From positions 186,001 to 250,000 of the forward strand of contig JAQFVV010000547.1 in the NCBI GenBank assembly GCA_028023455.1: a stretch of DNA of 64,000 bases. Direction: 5' to 3'. Shown piece after piece: positions 21,717 to 34,817 of the stretch; position 1 is the stretch's first letter, and each line of letters starts with the position of its first letter. The position numbers and the translations under genes were made by a program. Origin of the DNA: Epiperipatus broadwayi. Lineage: Eukaryota; Onychophora; Udeonychophora; Euonychophora; Peripatidae. Under the pieces are notes generated by a model that was not told where the DNA came from, did no database searches, and saw only the letters and a list, made by a program, of their open reading frames with translations.

Positions 21717-24700
21717 TAGACTATACTATTTCTTTTATAACTACTTAGATATAAATTATCTCTTAAATAATATCTTTTCTTTTTAGTGATAAACATTTAA
21801 CATAACAAGGTACTGCCATATCAATACAGTGCTTAGCTTCATAAAGTTTGATAGGGATTTTATAGATATGTAATATCACAATGGCTGTAATAAATATTTC
21901 TTCATAATAAATACTAAAAAATTATCTGTATGGATCTGTAGGTTTACATATATAGTGAACCGTATATTTATACATATGGTACAAGTGTGTTGGCATTTGG
22001 TAATATTTAAAAGTTAAAAAAGATAAAAATTAGAAATAATTCAATAAACACTATTTTTTTTTAATGTAATTCATTTTTTAGATACAAACAATCAAAGTTA
22101 TTTGTGTGTTAATATCTATTTAATTAAAGTTAAAATTGGAAGGAATACAGAAATACATAAAGATTATTGATCCAAATAAATAAAAGAAAAAGATTCCAAA
22201 CGCAAATGATTATCATCAGGGTAATATTTTTGTAACACTAATCAAAGATGGCTCCAAAGGAATTTATAGAAAAAGAACATAGTAGCTAAAAATAAAAAAG
22301 CTTGTACAAAACTTGTAAGGAAACAAAAGATGAAAATATATGTGCAGAAACTTCAAAACTGTTTGATGTATAAAAAGAAGCAGACAACTTTGAAAGGGGA
22401 TCTTTTTTCTGGAGGTTTTCTTGGATCCTGGATGGAATGAGAAGACAGGAAGAGCTAAGTGCAGTTTTCTTGTCCTCACAACTGTAATAAAATGTCTCCA
22501 TCCAGGACTATGTATATGCAGAACCAATTTATCCGGCATGGGGAAAAACCAGAGCGTTTGCTAATATTTTCCCACACACAAAAAAGTCACCTAGAAGCTT
22601 TGAATCTCACTGTACCTTCCTATGGACCAGAATCATGAAAATGTTAATAGAATTAAATTAAAGTTAACTATCACTGAGCTCTTCATTCCAAGACATGCAT
22701 GATATAATCAATGATCCATATAGCACCAAGGAACTTACCAGTAAGATACTAGTCATAAAATAAGTCATACTTGATTAAATATGTACACAAATTAAACAAC
22801 TATAAGCTTACCATATCATTAAAGTGACATTGCTTTCCCCCTCAATTCTTTAAGAGACTATTTCATTAATTGCTTTCAAGCCACAACTTAAGAAAATTGG
22901 AACATGATCTATGTAATTACTTGATAAACATTATTGTCTGGATGTGTATGTTCCTTCTATTGTAATAATAATTCCATTTTATTTGTTAATATGTCATAAT
23001 TATAGTCCAGTATTTTAGTTAATTTGTTTTAATTAATAATTTGTTAAGTGCATACTCATTATGCAAGTAATATATATTAAAGCTTTTAAAGTTGTTAATC
23101 TTGTATTAAGAATTGTAAAGGTCCCTACTGTTGCATCTAGGCAAATAGTCTTAAGGTTATAGCCTTAATATATATATTGTACCCTTACTTCTGGATATAT
23201 AAAATAGTTTAAAATACAACTAGCTCAGTTACATTATTATGCTTCATTAAAATTTGCATATCTATCTTTAATATACTTTTATATTATTATATCTTAATTA
23301 AATTTATTATCAATCATCAGAATCAATATAGTTCTAGATTATATTAATTAAATAAGTATTTATAAAATTATGAGACTGCGAAGTAAAGTTACAAAGTAAT
23401 AAGCAGATTTACACTGAGTCAATATCTCCCAAGATACTGTCTCAATGGCATAAGAATACTATCACTACCCTATCACCTTACTACTACATTTATAGCATTC
23501 TTATGGCTTTTAAATGAAATAAATTATCTTTAGTAATACTAAAAAAATTCCTAACTTTAACTTAAAAATATAATTAAATAATCTCAGGTTCTTCTAAACT
23601 GTTTTAAAATAATAATAACTCATGTAAATAAGTATGATGTGATTTTATATCAAACTTAAATACACCTAACTTATTTAAATAATAATAATAAATACTAACT
23701 TATAAGGTAATTTAATCTCATATATTTTTATGATATAATCAATCATTAAATAAATAAACAATCATATGTAGATCTTTTACTTTATATGGTATCTTCATTT
23801 TAAAATGGATCAAAATCTTATACTTAATAATCTGTGGCAATAAACAATATTGTATTCTTATAATGTGTATTATAATCATCTTATGACCATTGTAATATTT
23901 ATGTTCATGTCAATCAATTCTTATAAAATAATGTTAACAAATATGGTATTCAATTCTAAGTAATAATAACAAATTCAATTTTGTGCAAATATTATGTTTA
24001 TTTCAAATCATCTGATGTCAAAATGCTGAGGTGAAAAATAATGAAACTCGACACACTTTTAAAACAAATTAACAAATTTATTTACAATAACTTCAAATAA
24101 AATTTATTTACACTATGTACAATTTAAAATTTATGACAACAAATAAAATAAATAGGAATACAAATATAAGAGGCTTACACTGTTATTAATTTATGTACTT
24201 AATAAGGAATTACACATTCCTTCAAATGCTATATTAATATGATTATAGTGTGTTTTTCTAAACTTAGATTTTTAAATAAATAATTGTACTTTAATTACTA
24301 CAAATAACAATATATCAAGACTATTTATGTAGCATGTGTACATAATGTAGCTCTCACTAATTAAATAGCTACATTAATTAAGTATCATTTATAATGTATT
24401 ATCGTGTATTCACTTTATTACTAGCATGGCTTAATATCTGTATATAAAATCAATATCTCTTTATAATGTAAAACGAATGATTGGCTATAATTACATTCCA
24501 CCTAATGTAATTCCTGTTATATGTTTTATAAAATATGCATTCTATATCTGTATTATTCAAACATTAATATTTAAATCATTTATCAATTTTAAATTCATAA
24601 AACATTACATTAGATAAATTTTATGATTCCTTTCTGTGTAAAATCATTATTTTACCCTATGTGCTTTACTAACCTTTCTAATAAATTTCTATCTATCAAA

Positions 24701-26170
24701 CATATTCTAAACTCATTTAAAACATTTTCCGGAAAAACAAATATCAACTTCAAATAAAATATTCATTATCCAAATTACTCATACTATATTGTCTATACTT
24801 AGTAAACTTTTCAATCTAAATATAGACTTCTACTCATAACGTAACTTAACTTATTCAATAAACAAAATACACAAAAATATAGACTTTTAAAATCCTTTTC
24901 TAATTGCAAAAATAAAATAATTACTTAGATAAATAATAAACATCATTTTAATACTAAGCATAAATAAAATATCAAAATTATTTACGAAAGAATCATATAA
25001 TTATTTCTAAGCCTTTACATAATGTTGTATCATGTTTATATTATAAATTAAAAATTATGCATATTTTAATAAAGTTTGTAATGTATGTGTTTTCATAATA
25101 TATTTATCCATTCATTCTACAACAACATAATATTCAGTTGATCTAAAGAAAAACATATTAAATTCATTAAAAATCATTATACAATATTTTTTACCATAAT
25201 AATAATATTGTCCATTCTGCTATCCAGTATTCTTCGAATTTGTAGCTTCATAAAATAAAATCATTCACATTTTCACTCATAAACATTCATTAGAATATTC
25301 CGTGTTATATTAATTATAAAAATAAGTTTATGTAATTAATTATTATATTACTTTTTAAGTTACTATTTAATAAATGTACCTAACCTACTTTTTAATAGTT
25401 TAATAATATTTTAAATTTTATGTTAAATAAATAAAATAAAATTTATATTACGGATTCCATCGATGACTTTTGTTCTACCATAAAAGTTCTAACAAACATC
25501 CTACGTATAAAGTCAATAAAACACTATTTCCTGTTCCGTTGTATCACGTGTTTCTTGAAAGTTTATAATAAAAAATGATAACGTTTATTTTTTTAAAAAA
25601 ATAAGTTCCACAAGAAAACAAATAAAATTAAAATAGTTTATAAGTTCTTTGGATCCAATTCTTCATCAATTATTATTTGAAAGTTATTATTTCAACTTAG
25701 TTTATAATTGATAAAATTGTCATTTAATTATTTTTCAATTAACTTGGTTTGGTTAGTTTAACTTGATTTGATATCCATGTATTACTTGCGCATTTATAAA
25801 TACCATACTCCGGTAAGAATTAATTTCTTCATCTATAACGTCCAGCGTAGATAACTTCAATAAAATAATTTTACTATATTACGATTTTTAAAAATACTCA
25901 TACTTATAATATATTTGCCTTTTCAAATTATCAATATCTAGTCTTTTAAGCATAAAGACTTAACAAGGCAAGTATTTATTTAAAATTACTACCGCTTCTT
26001 ATATCTTTCCTTAAGATACATATTTTACTTTTATAATTTGTCACAATACTTTCTTTTACAGAAATATTTATATTTCTTTAAAATATCTATTAGTAATAGA
26101 CAATAGTAATTTAACTTTTGAAAACTATTTATAATCCAAAATACTACTTTTCTCCATCTTGTAGTTTTAT
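21717..26170. other. Long AT-rich stretch, mostly featureless
   Basis: No gene was supported. At 22380-22560 lies a GC-richer block with a small inverted pair (TCCTGGATGGA near 22427 and TCCATCCAGGA near 22496) and overlapping unrecognised minus frames of 91 and 71 codons. The rest is A/T-rich with short (AAT)n runs. Confidence 0.5.
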
Positions 26171-26173
26171 GTA

Positions 26174-26555
26174 CTAATCCAGCGCTGTTACTTTTCCAGC
26201 ATAAAGTTTCTGATAAATTTCTCCGATACGTGATGTTTCCATTGATTATTTGTACGTAAATTGAGTTTCGATATTGAGAAGATGAATAGGGAATATTAAG
26301 TTCCTACTGCATATTCATTACTTTAAAAATATTATAAATTATTCAATAACACTCTTATGATTTTACAACTGATTTTTAAGAGCGTTTATAAATTTACTTG
26401 GCTATTTTTTTTAATAGCACAAACGACTTAGAAGTTTTATTGTAGAGAGCCCCCCTCAACAATTGAATCCAGCTTTTATAGTGGAAGAGACTCCACATCT
26501 GATTGGTTCGATTAAACAATCAAACTTTGCTTATTTACATATTTACCAACACAAT
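26174..26555 (-). promoter_or_regulatory. Promoter-like or LTR-like island on the minus strand
   Basis: Reading the minus strand: TGTTGG near 26552, CCAATC at 26506-26501, TATAAAA at 26480-26474, then AATAAA at 26441-26436. CCAAT plus TATA with correct order and spacing suggests an RNA polymerase II promoter. The very short distance from TATA to AATAAA and the TGTTGG start fit a compact LTR (U3-R) better than a gene promoter. Downstream a 22-codon frame (26242-26174) starting METSRIG ends in TAG; it could be a leader peptide or noise. No partner LTR was found. Confidence 0.4.
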
Positions 26556-28258
26556 ATTAAAAATAAATAATGACTTATTTAATATTTTGATATTTTATCA
26601 AATTCTTTCAAAACAATATTTATCGTTTATTTAAATCTATTATACTTCTTTTAAAATATTATTTCTCACTTAATTTAAATCTTAACTTCTATAAGATCAT
26701 TTAAAATAAACTAAAACTTTTAAATACGTTATATTTTTAAGACAATATTTTTAAAATCAAATTTAATATTTTACATTAATATCTTTATTTTTATCTCGTG
26801 ATAACTCACGTATTATTTATAAATTTTATAACATGATTTTGTAAAATAATTATGCAACTTTATTAGACAACTTCCACGCGTGTGTATAACATCTGTTCTT
26901 TATCACAAGAACGCTTGTCTAAAAATAAACTAACAATTGCAGTATTTTAAAATAAATATTTTTAAATATTTAAGATATTATAATAGATTTTAAAATAATT
27001 ATTTGATATGATTAAAATCAAATATTAATCTCAATTTAAGTACTTATAATTTAAAATATTTTTATTCACTTCTAACATATATTTCAAATTAAAAAATATC
27101 TTTATTTAATTTTAACTTAATCTTTTAAATACTTTAGCTTCAAACATTTGTTATTAAATTTATTAATGCAGTATTACATCATAATCATCATCATCCTAAA
27201 CATCTTCTCCATATCAACACAATTCACATATCAAACACTCATAGATTGCTTTAATTAAACTTATGGTAACATTACCACAAGCAAAGTCAACATCACATCT
27301 TTAAAATACTTTTTTAAATTTAAAATTTTCCACTAGATTAGCACAAAACTTAAATGGTGACCCATATAAAAGGGCACAATGTGTGTGTGTGTTTTAGTAA
27401 AATTATCAGTAATATAACTCTTTCATTATGCTTTCTTAATTTAAGTTTGCTATATTTTATTAATGAAATATTTTAAGAAATGTATAAATTACCTATGCAA
27501 ACATGTTCATTTGATATCCAAATGCTGGAGAGAATTCGTATAAAATATTAATTGTCAAGAAAGTGAAATCAAAAAAATATTACATTTAGTTATTTACTGC
27601 GAAACTATGGTATGTAATGCGACAAGAATTAGTGAGTTTACAGACCCTACCGCCTTCTTAAACAAATAAAAAACTGATTCTGCCAGTCATGCAAATATTA
27701 GGTCAGTTAATCAGGAAATGTTACTATATTTTAGAAATATCCACAGTCACATCTGGGTGGAATAAATCTTGCATAGTTTGTTTAACTAACACATTATTTT
27801 GTGTAATAAAAGACCTAATCTACGGGAGAATGTTACAATAAATATATTATTTTTACTCTCAAAAAAATTACTCTACTAAGAAATTCGTCTTTTAACTGTA
27901 TTTCTCAATTGACAAACTATTTTAAATTATATGTGACTGAAAATATGTGTGTCGCTATGAATAATAAATAAATAAAAATTCTAACAATTACAGTAGTCTT
28001 AATTTTAATACAAAATGTCAGTACAGATTTTAATACATAACTTTTAGATTATGTAATAAGTATATGTGAGTATATTGTGAATTATATAGTATTATTAAAA
28101 AATAAATATGACTAATACCTGTGGCTATAGCTCATTCTTTCCATGGAAAAATATCAAACTTTGTAAATGTGTATACATCTTAGTTTAAATCCAATTATAA
28201 TTGATTGATCATTTGTTATTAAAAAATCTTTTTTTTTGTTTATTAATAGCAAGTATAA
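26556..28258. other. AT-rich spacer
   Basis: No gene or structured repeat was seen. Confidence 0.5.
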
Positions 28259-28510
28259 TTATTTTAATGGTTTCTGCTTCAAACTTGATGCCCGAATGAC
28301 TGTTTTTAAAATGGATAACAAGGTCTCTAGTTGTAGATTGTCTGGATTTAGAACAGCTTCAGTTAGTTTTAAATGTTGCTTCTCAAATGACAGGATTAGA
28401 AGACTAGTGATAAGTTTTTTTCTTTTTGACAATGCTTTTTTATCCAAAACATTGATTCTTTTCATCAGATCAGGGATAAGTGTTTTGTTAAATACCAGTC
28501 TTTTTTACTT
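28259..28510 (-). CDS. Unrecognised small ORF or exon relic
   Basis: A minus frame of 68 codons from ATG at 28465, open a further dozen or so codons upstream (reading FNKTLIPDL before the ATG). Its composition is protein-like (KKALSKRKKLITSLL, LKLTEAVLNPDNLQLETLL) and helical in appearance, and it ends in TAA. The upstream boundary lacks a convincing acceptor. The opposite strand also has a 103-codon frame, which is hydrophobic and less plausible. It could be a terminal exon, a transposon fragment or chance; no function is assigned. Confidence 0.25.
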
Positions 28511-29039
28511 TCACCTATGCATCTTTATGATAATGATATTCCATTGATGCAAAATGGAAAAGTACAACAAGGAGAGCAAAACGATCTTATAGGTGACGTA
28601 TTTACTCATGCATTTTATTGGTCATATCAAATACAAATTGAATTTTTTTTTCGTCTGGTGAAAGCAAAGTAAATAAGACTGATTTTTTAGTCTATCAATT
28701 TTTATATAGAGCAGCAATCCTCATTCTCTTTTTCTTTTATATTCCATACTATTCTCTAACCATTTATTGTTGTCTACTAAATTCATTTTAATTTTATATT
28801 GTTGTCATTAATAACACAGTGATGTAGTTAATTTCAATATAAATTCACCTGGGTCTTTTTATGCAGTAGATAGGTTCCACAAAAAACCCACATAAAAGAA
28901 ATCGCACAAAAATAGACTTAACTTACATTGAAAAATGTGGGATATGTTCCATAATTTTAAAAATTTGCATAAAAGCAACACTTTAAAATTCATATTAAAA
29001 AAATAAGGAAATAAAATATGACTAATAAATAATTTCAAG

Positions 29040-30078
29040 TACACCTGGGTCTGTTTTTACGTGGACTCATTTAACACGATTTTGAAGTTATGCTATTTTG
29101 AAATTCACTGGAAGTCGAAGTCCGATAATGCACTATTACTTTAAATAATAAATTTCACGCACTTATGTTATATTGAAAGTAAAAAAAAAAATATTATAAT
29201 TGAATAGCACATTATTGGAATTCGACTTTCATCTTAGTAATTTCAATATTTTCAGTGCTTTATAATAGTAAGTTATTACGCAATAATGAAATGAAAATCA
29301 TGATTTCCACATTTTATGTATACACACATTAAATTTTACAAGATTATAATGTAAATTTGTTCAAACATTTTGCTGTGTTAATTTTGCATTTTAAATCACA
29401 TTCTGTTTTTGCTTTTTAAAAAAGAACGTAATCAATTATTAATCATTTAGTGTTTAGCAAGTTTATTTTTAAAAGGTGAGTAATAGCAGTGAAATGAAAT
29501 TTAATTTTTAAATGGAATTGAAAATTAAAAAATTAAAGACAAAAATAAGAATTTAATTTTTGGTTGTTAGTTTTAATTAAATTTTTCCCAGCAGTGGTGA
29601 ATAAATGTCTTTTTATTATCGTAAGTCTAAGTTCAAAAACAATTAATAAAATCATCGTCTCAAAGATTAATTACATTGTCACCAGAAATCCATTGTGATG
29701 TTGTATTTCCTCAGTTTGCAAACAAATGTGTTTTTCGGCAAATATCGATAATAATTAAAATGTGTATAAAAAAATATAAATTATGCATAAAAATATATTA
29801 TTTTGAATAAAATTAAATATTATAGTTTAAAAAAAGTTTGTCTTGTATCAATTTTTTTCAAATTTGAAATTTTTTATTAGTCATATTTCATTTCTTTATT
29901 TTTTTTTGCGCGAATTTTAAAGTAATTTTACGTTGGTGCTTTGCTTTTACGTGAATTTTGAAAAATCACAGACTGCATCCCCCCTTTTTCAATGTAAGTT
30001 ACGTCTATTTTTGCGTGATTTTGTTTGTGTGTGTTTTCTGAGGAACCTATCTTTTGCGTAAAATGAGACCCAGGTGTA
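29040..30078. mobile_element. MITE-like element with TACACCTGGGTCT termini
   Basis: TACACCTGGGTCTG at 29040 is matched by AGACCCAGGTGTA ending at 30078, so the TIR is about 11-13 bp next to a TA duplication. About 190 bp before its right end (29880-30076) are also an inverted copy of 28846-29036, sharing the GATAGGTTCC, AAAAATAGAC, ACTTACATTGAAAAA and AAATATGACTAATAA blocks. Either a long-TIR element spans 28846-30076, or a MITE sits beside a related fragment. Confidence 0.55.
29107..29232. repeat. Small fold-back nested inside the MITE-like element
   Basis: Arms of about 29 bp: GAAGTCGAAGTCCGATAATG near 29111 and the imperfect complement CATTATTGGAATTCGACTTTC near 29209, with an AT-rich loop of about 65 bp. 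It resembles a short MITE; no clear target duplication was identified. Confidence 0.45.
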
Positions 30079-31340
30079 TTTGAAAAAATTGATACAAGAC
30101 AAACTATTTTTACTTTTTTATTAACTATTAATTTTATTCAAAACAATGTGTTTTTATGTGTAAATTATTTTACATTTTTTCATATATATTTTAATCATTA
30201 TTGCTATTTGACAGTATGCAGTTTGTTTATGAACCGATAAGAAATCACATTTGAGACAACAGGAAATACAATTAGTACCAACTTCAGTTTCATTCATGGC
30301 TTCAAGTCACTCTAAAACTCAATTTTTGTGTTATCGTAGCAAATTTATGGTCTTTTTAAAGGTTAAAATGTACTGTAAGGTATGGATTTGTTGTTGCTCA
30401 TTTTAACCAAAGGGAGCACTTGACAACAATTTTGACAGCTCCAAGTTCTTTGTTTTGATATTCAAAATGAAAATATATATTTTAGAGTATTTTTTGTATA
30501 TTTTTACATATTATAAATTATTTTGATAAAATATGCTGAAAATATAATTATTTTAGAAAAATAGTTAAGATTTTAATAAAAAATTCTTTACTTTTACACG
30601 AACGTAAATTGAGAAAGAAATCAATGATGTGCGCAACATTTTCTAATAGGTTATGAATATTATCTTTAGGTTCTCTGCCAAACAATATTTTTATAATTAT
30701 AATTATAAATTTATTTTTAAAAAAACTTTCGTTCACTTTCATAATCTGACAAATTATTAATTTGCTTTTTACAAACGAATCTAATATTAAAAGATGAATA
30801 TTTTTTTACTGCTGATTCTATAATTGAACTAATCAAAAGTTTAAAACGTTAATTCACTTGGCCAATAAAAAATTTTTCAGTCTAAAAGTTAATGGTTTTC
30901 TGCCATTGAGACAATGATTTTACTAATTATTTATGAAGCTCACGATATCCAGACATACAACTAGTTAGCTCTCATTGGAATTTAAGAGCTCATTCATAAT
31001 TCATGTCATTAACAAGAAAATGATTGTCTAATTGATTAGAAAGTTGAAGACTTTCTCAAATCATTTTTGCTGTGAAATGAACAGGTTCCACTTCTGTTTC
31101 ATTATCTTTTTCTAAATCTTCTACAGTATCTAAATTTATTGCTAAACCTTTTTCCAACAGGCATTTAAAGTATGCAAATATAATGTGTGTATATGAAAAC
31201 GATTAAATCCCAATTTTAATTGAAATATGAACTTCTTTATCACATAAAAGAAAACCGCATAAAAAGATATTAAGAAGAAACATGAATCGCATAACTAAAA
31301 AATTGCATTAAAAAAATCCAAACAAAAAGAGATCCGAGTG

Positions 31341-32726
31341 AATTTTAAAATGGTTACATAAAAAAAGGATAAATTACAAACAATACCCCTATATATCTTT
31401 AATTATTCCTGTTATTAAAATAGTTTTTTGCATATATTAATATACTTCATTCATCTATTTTATTATTATTATTATTATTAATGTTGTCTTCTCAATAATT
31501 TTACATAAAAGACTAAGTTTTAAAATACAAAAAAAAAATTATAATTGTAATAATAAAAATAATAACGAAAATTGGAACGTTTTATATACATATTAAAGAA
31601 AATGAATTGCAAGCATGTATCAAATACTTGGTCATTTAAATATATATGTGCTTAAATGATCAGATGTTTATCTTTTGATAATAAAGTAACTTTTAAAAAA
31701 AATCTCGAAATATATTTGATAAACATATTACTTTATTTCATTTTTTTTAAATAAAAGAATAGGGATTGAGCCTTCCCGTTCTTACAATATATATATTAAA
31801 ATTCGCTTAAGCTTGTAAAATATACAATTTGTATTAAAAAAATATTAAAATCGAAAATAATTTAGAGGTAAAAAATGTATTTACCTTTTAATCTTTTAAC
31901 AAAGAAGGCTGTAAGAAATAGAGGATTGAAACAAATATTAATAAATCTAATTGGAAATGAAATATGTATAGTCAGAACTTATGAAAGAATTGATGGACCA
32001 TTATCAAAAGATAAGAAATTTCCTAAGAAATTATTAATTTGAGATAAAATATTTAAAAATGTATTATATTATATTGGGGAAGGGGAAAAGCTAGCACAAA
32101 AATATTTATGGACAAGTTAGGATAATTTAACCACAGTAGTTTATTAATAGCTGATATTGTGTATATGTTCATTTATACTTATATTTTATTTATAGTATAA
32201 TTTCATTAAGATAGAATATATTTATTTTTAGCTATATATCTTGAATTTTTTTTTTATATCCTGATTTATTTATTTTTGCTAAAAACATACTTCACAAACT
32301 GAAAAATATCACTTTTATTTTAGATTGTCATTTTATCAAATTTACATTGAAAGCAGTTCTACAATAATTAATATTGTAATTGAAGAGATGGGTAATCTTA
32401 TGATTATAGAGAAGACATTAACTGTTTTCCATTTGATTAAGATTTTTTTTTCTTTTATTTGAAAGTGAAGCCCAAGAGCTTTTTTTGAACTCAAAAAAAT
32501 TAGTTTTTCTCTTCTCTTGTATATTAAAATTAACTTAAAAAGAAATCAGTGAATGTTATCTGGAATTGGCAGGTTTGAGAATCAAGATCATCACATTTTA
32601 CCACAGAACAAATTATATATATATGTGTGTGTGTGTGTGTGGGGGGATTAAAGAATTTTTCTTACTGATTTTAATAGCGCTAAAATATTCAAAGTAACTA
32701 TCAGAAAAAACAAGTCAATATTTAAA
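31341..32726. other. AT-rich spacer with one short ORF
   Basis: No supported gene. A 55-codon plus frame at 31875-32042 (starting MYLPFNLLTKKAV, with Lys-rich protein-like composition) is too short and has no context to call. A TG run followed by G's lies at 32622-32646. Confidence 0.4.
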
Positions 32727-32804
32727 CAATATCAATCAACAATTTCAAACTGTTTTTAAAAGAAAGTTGCCTTGACAACAGTTTGAAATTGTTGATTGAT
32801 ATTG
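32727..32804. repeat. Perfect 28 bp inverted repeat with 22 nt loop
   Basis: Arms 32727-32754 and 32777-32804 are exact reverse complements, beginning CAATATCAATCAAC on the left. The loop is 22 nt. The size would fit a small hairpin RNA precursor or a recent fold-back duplication. No promoter or TIR context was seen. Confidence 0.9.
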
Positions 32805-32889
32805 ATATTGGGATTGTCTAAGTGTTGACTGGGTTTTAATGATTACTTATAAATCCATTTAGCCTTGAGTATTATTACATTTATTATTA

Positions 32890-33075
32890 AAGTAACTATA
32901 AACATTACAAGCATAAAGCCAAACTTGCCAATAAATAATTCAAATTACCCCATATCCAAAATTCAACCAGATTAGCCAAGAAAAAAAATAATTAAAACAC
33001 AACCAAAGGTTTCACTGCTACAAGCAGACTTCTCAAGTGTAAAGAACTACAAAAACTACACCATATATATATATT
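32890..33075 (-). mobile_element. Penelope-like family 2 fragment (3' module only)
   Basis: A minus-strand copy of the non-coding 3' module shared with 41965-42135, 48065-48205 and 49070-49230. Landmarks are ACCAAAGGTTTCACTGC, TACAAGCAGACTTCTCAAG and AAAGAACTACAAAAACTAC next to a (TA)n run. It carries the AAACCTTTGGTT variant, so it is closer to the fragment at 48.7-49.2 kb than to the 42 kb copy. No coding part remains. Confidence 0.8.
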
Positions 33076-34817
33076 ATAACGGTCGATGAACCTCCCTAAC
33101 CTAATCTGCCATACCAGGGTGCCACCAGGCCATTTGGACCTGGAAAATTTATACAGTAGGCAGATACGCGCGAGAGAGGTTATCTTTTTATCGAACCGAA
33201 AGCACCAGTCACTAGCTCAGGGAGAAGCTGAACTTAAAATATCATACTGTATATTCAAATTTCTAATGCTCAATTTTAAATATTAATAAAATATATAAAA
33301 TAAGTTACTGCCAAAATTAATTCAACAAAACATTTTATTATAACGCACACAGGCATTAAAAAGATTCTGAAAATTAAATCAACTAAATATATTTGACTTG
33401 GATTTTATGCACAGGTAGAAGCGTTTAATAGATTTAAATACAATTTTAATATTTTATTAAGTGTGAACATGCTACATAGATTACGCCATAACCAACCCAA
33501 TCCCTTTTAATCTTAGTCCAAAAATCTCACATTTAAACCAACGCTAGCTTACTGATTACCGATGTGACCAATGCAAAATGAGATTATTAGTATAACCCAA
33601 TCATGCTAACAGGAATTTTACATCTGTAGCATGATATTATTTGAAAAATAACGAATCATAGTGAGAAGAAATGAACATCTTCCCCATGATACAAGAACGA
33701 ATTTATACGAGAAGCTCTGTAAATGGTGATAATGGTCTTTGCTGACTTACTGTCCCAGTCAGAGCATAAGAAAATCAGTGGTGTAGGAAATACATCTATG
33801 ACCATTGACAACATGGTGATTACTTTTTGGGTCATACATTCAGGTGGGTATTATGCCCTGTATGCTAACGCGGTACAAGAGAATGAGTATCCAATGCACC
33901 TACTCAAGTTACATTGACAAAACATCTGTACATCTATCCACTAGCACCGATCCAACTACGAAACAATTAGCCCAAAATTAACTCACTTTAAACTAATGAT
34001 CTTACGAATCTATGCAGCCATTCACGCTCACTTTAAATAATTAATGTAAAAGAAATTACGAGAATGGAAATGATATTAAGCATATATTAAAAAAAAAGAA
34101 AATATATAAATAATTTAAAATTTAGTTAGATAAGAGAGACACTTAAAATACTGGAAAAAGTTCGCACTATATAATTAATGTTCATACTTCCTTTAAAAGA
34201 AAAGTTTATACTTTCCAATGCTATAGGTAAAGTCCGTCTTTATAATCCTTGATGCATGGTAGAATTTAAAGTTCTTTTCATTTTCTATTCTAGATGGAGA
34301 GAAGTTCGTTGCTTGCTATTTTCTGGGAACCATCCTATTCTGGAGACTGCTTCAGCTGCTGCAAATACGGGAAACATAAATTATTGCTGACCCCTACATT
34401 TTGGAGATCCACAATACACCTCTAAGAGCAATCCAAAAATTTCTTCTCCCTTCAAAGTTTTTTGATCTCTCTCTAAACTCTTATCAGTAGTATTTTTTTA
34501 AATTTATATGCCCAAGGGCCTGTTTGCAATTACATCAAAATACAAACTCATTTCCATTCTAAGAATAGAAATAACTAATTAATAGCATTTTTTAAAACTA
34601 TCTTTTATATTCAAAAGAATCTTGTTTTTAGATTTTAACTTTAAATTATATAATTAGTTTGCCATCTGTGCAATATATATATATTAATTCAACCAAATTA
34701 TTAAATTCCCCTTTTTTATATACATATATTTCTACTTGAGAGTGATTTTATATTTTTACTTATATTTGAAAGAAATGTAACGACATATAATTATTCTGTT
34801 ACAATATATATATATAT
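33076..34817. other. Intermediate-GC region without recognised genes
   Basis: Blocks around 33080-33240, 33480-33960 and 34240-34450 are less AT-rich than the surroundings. They hold 64-66 codon plus frames (33086-33286, 33723-33917) without known motifs. They may be decayed retroelement pieces, but nothing here is diagnostic. The region ends in TATATATA immediately before the LTR at 34818. Confidence 0.4.

Larger units (their letters stand above)
28846..31340. mobile_element. Nested inverted-repeat DNA transposon region, Tigger/pogo-like termini
   Basis: The left end CACCTGGGTCTTTTTATGC at 28846 is matched in inverse by a degenerate end near 31340 (minus strand CACTCGGATCTCTTTTTG). Between them minus-strand pieces around 31020-31160 read like decayed protein (for example INLDTVEDLEKDNETEVEPV) with in-frame stops. 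Outer length near 2.5 kb, terminal GGTTCC-type subterminal blocks and TA-type borders fit the Tigger/pogo group, but no DDE transposase motif was identified, so the family is an inference. Confidence 0.4.

Noticed and set aside
22264-22539. Overlapping minus frames of 91 and 71 codons as a gene
   Set aside because: No motif, no splice signals and low-complexity Phe/Leu C-termini; kept only as a GC-richer block.
31875-32042. 55-codon plus frame as a small gene
   Set aside because: Protein-like composition but no promoter, splice or homology evidence; chance cannot be excluded.
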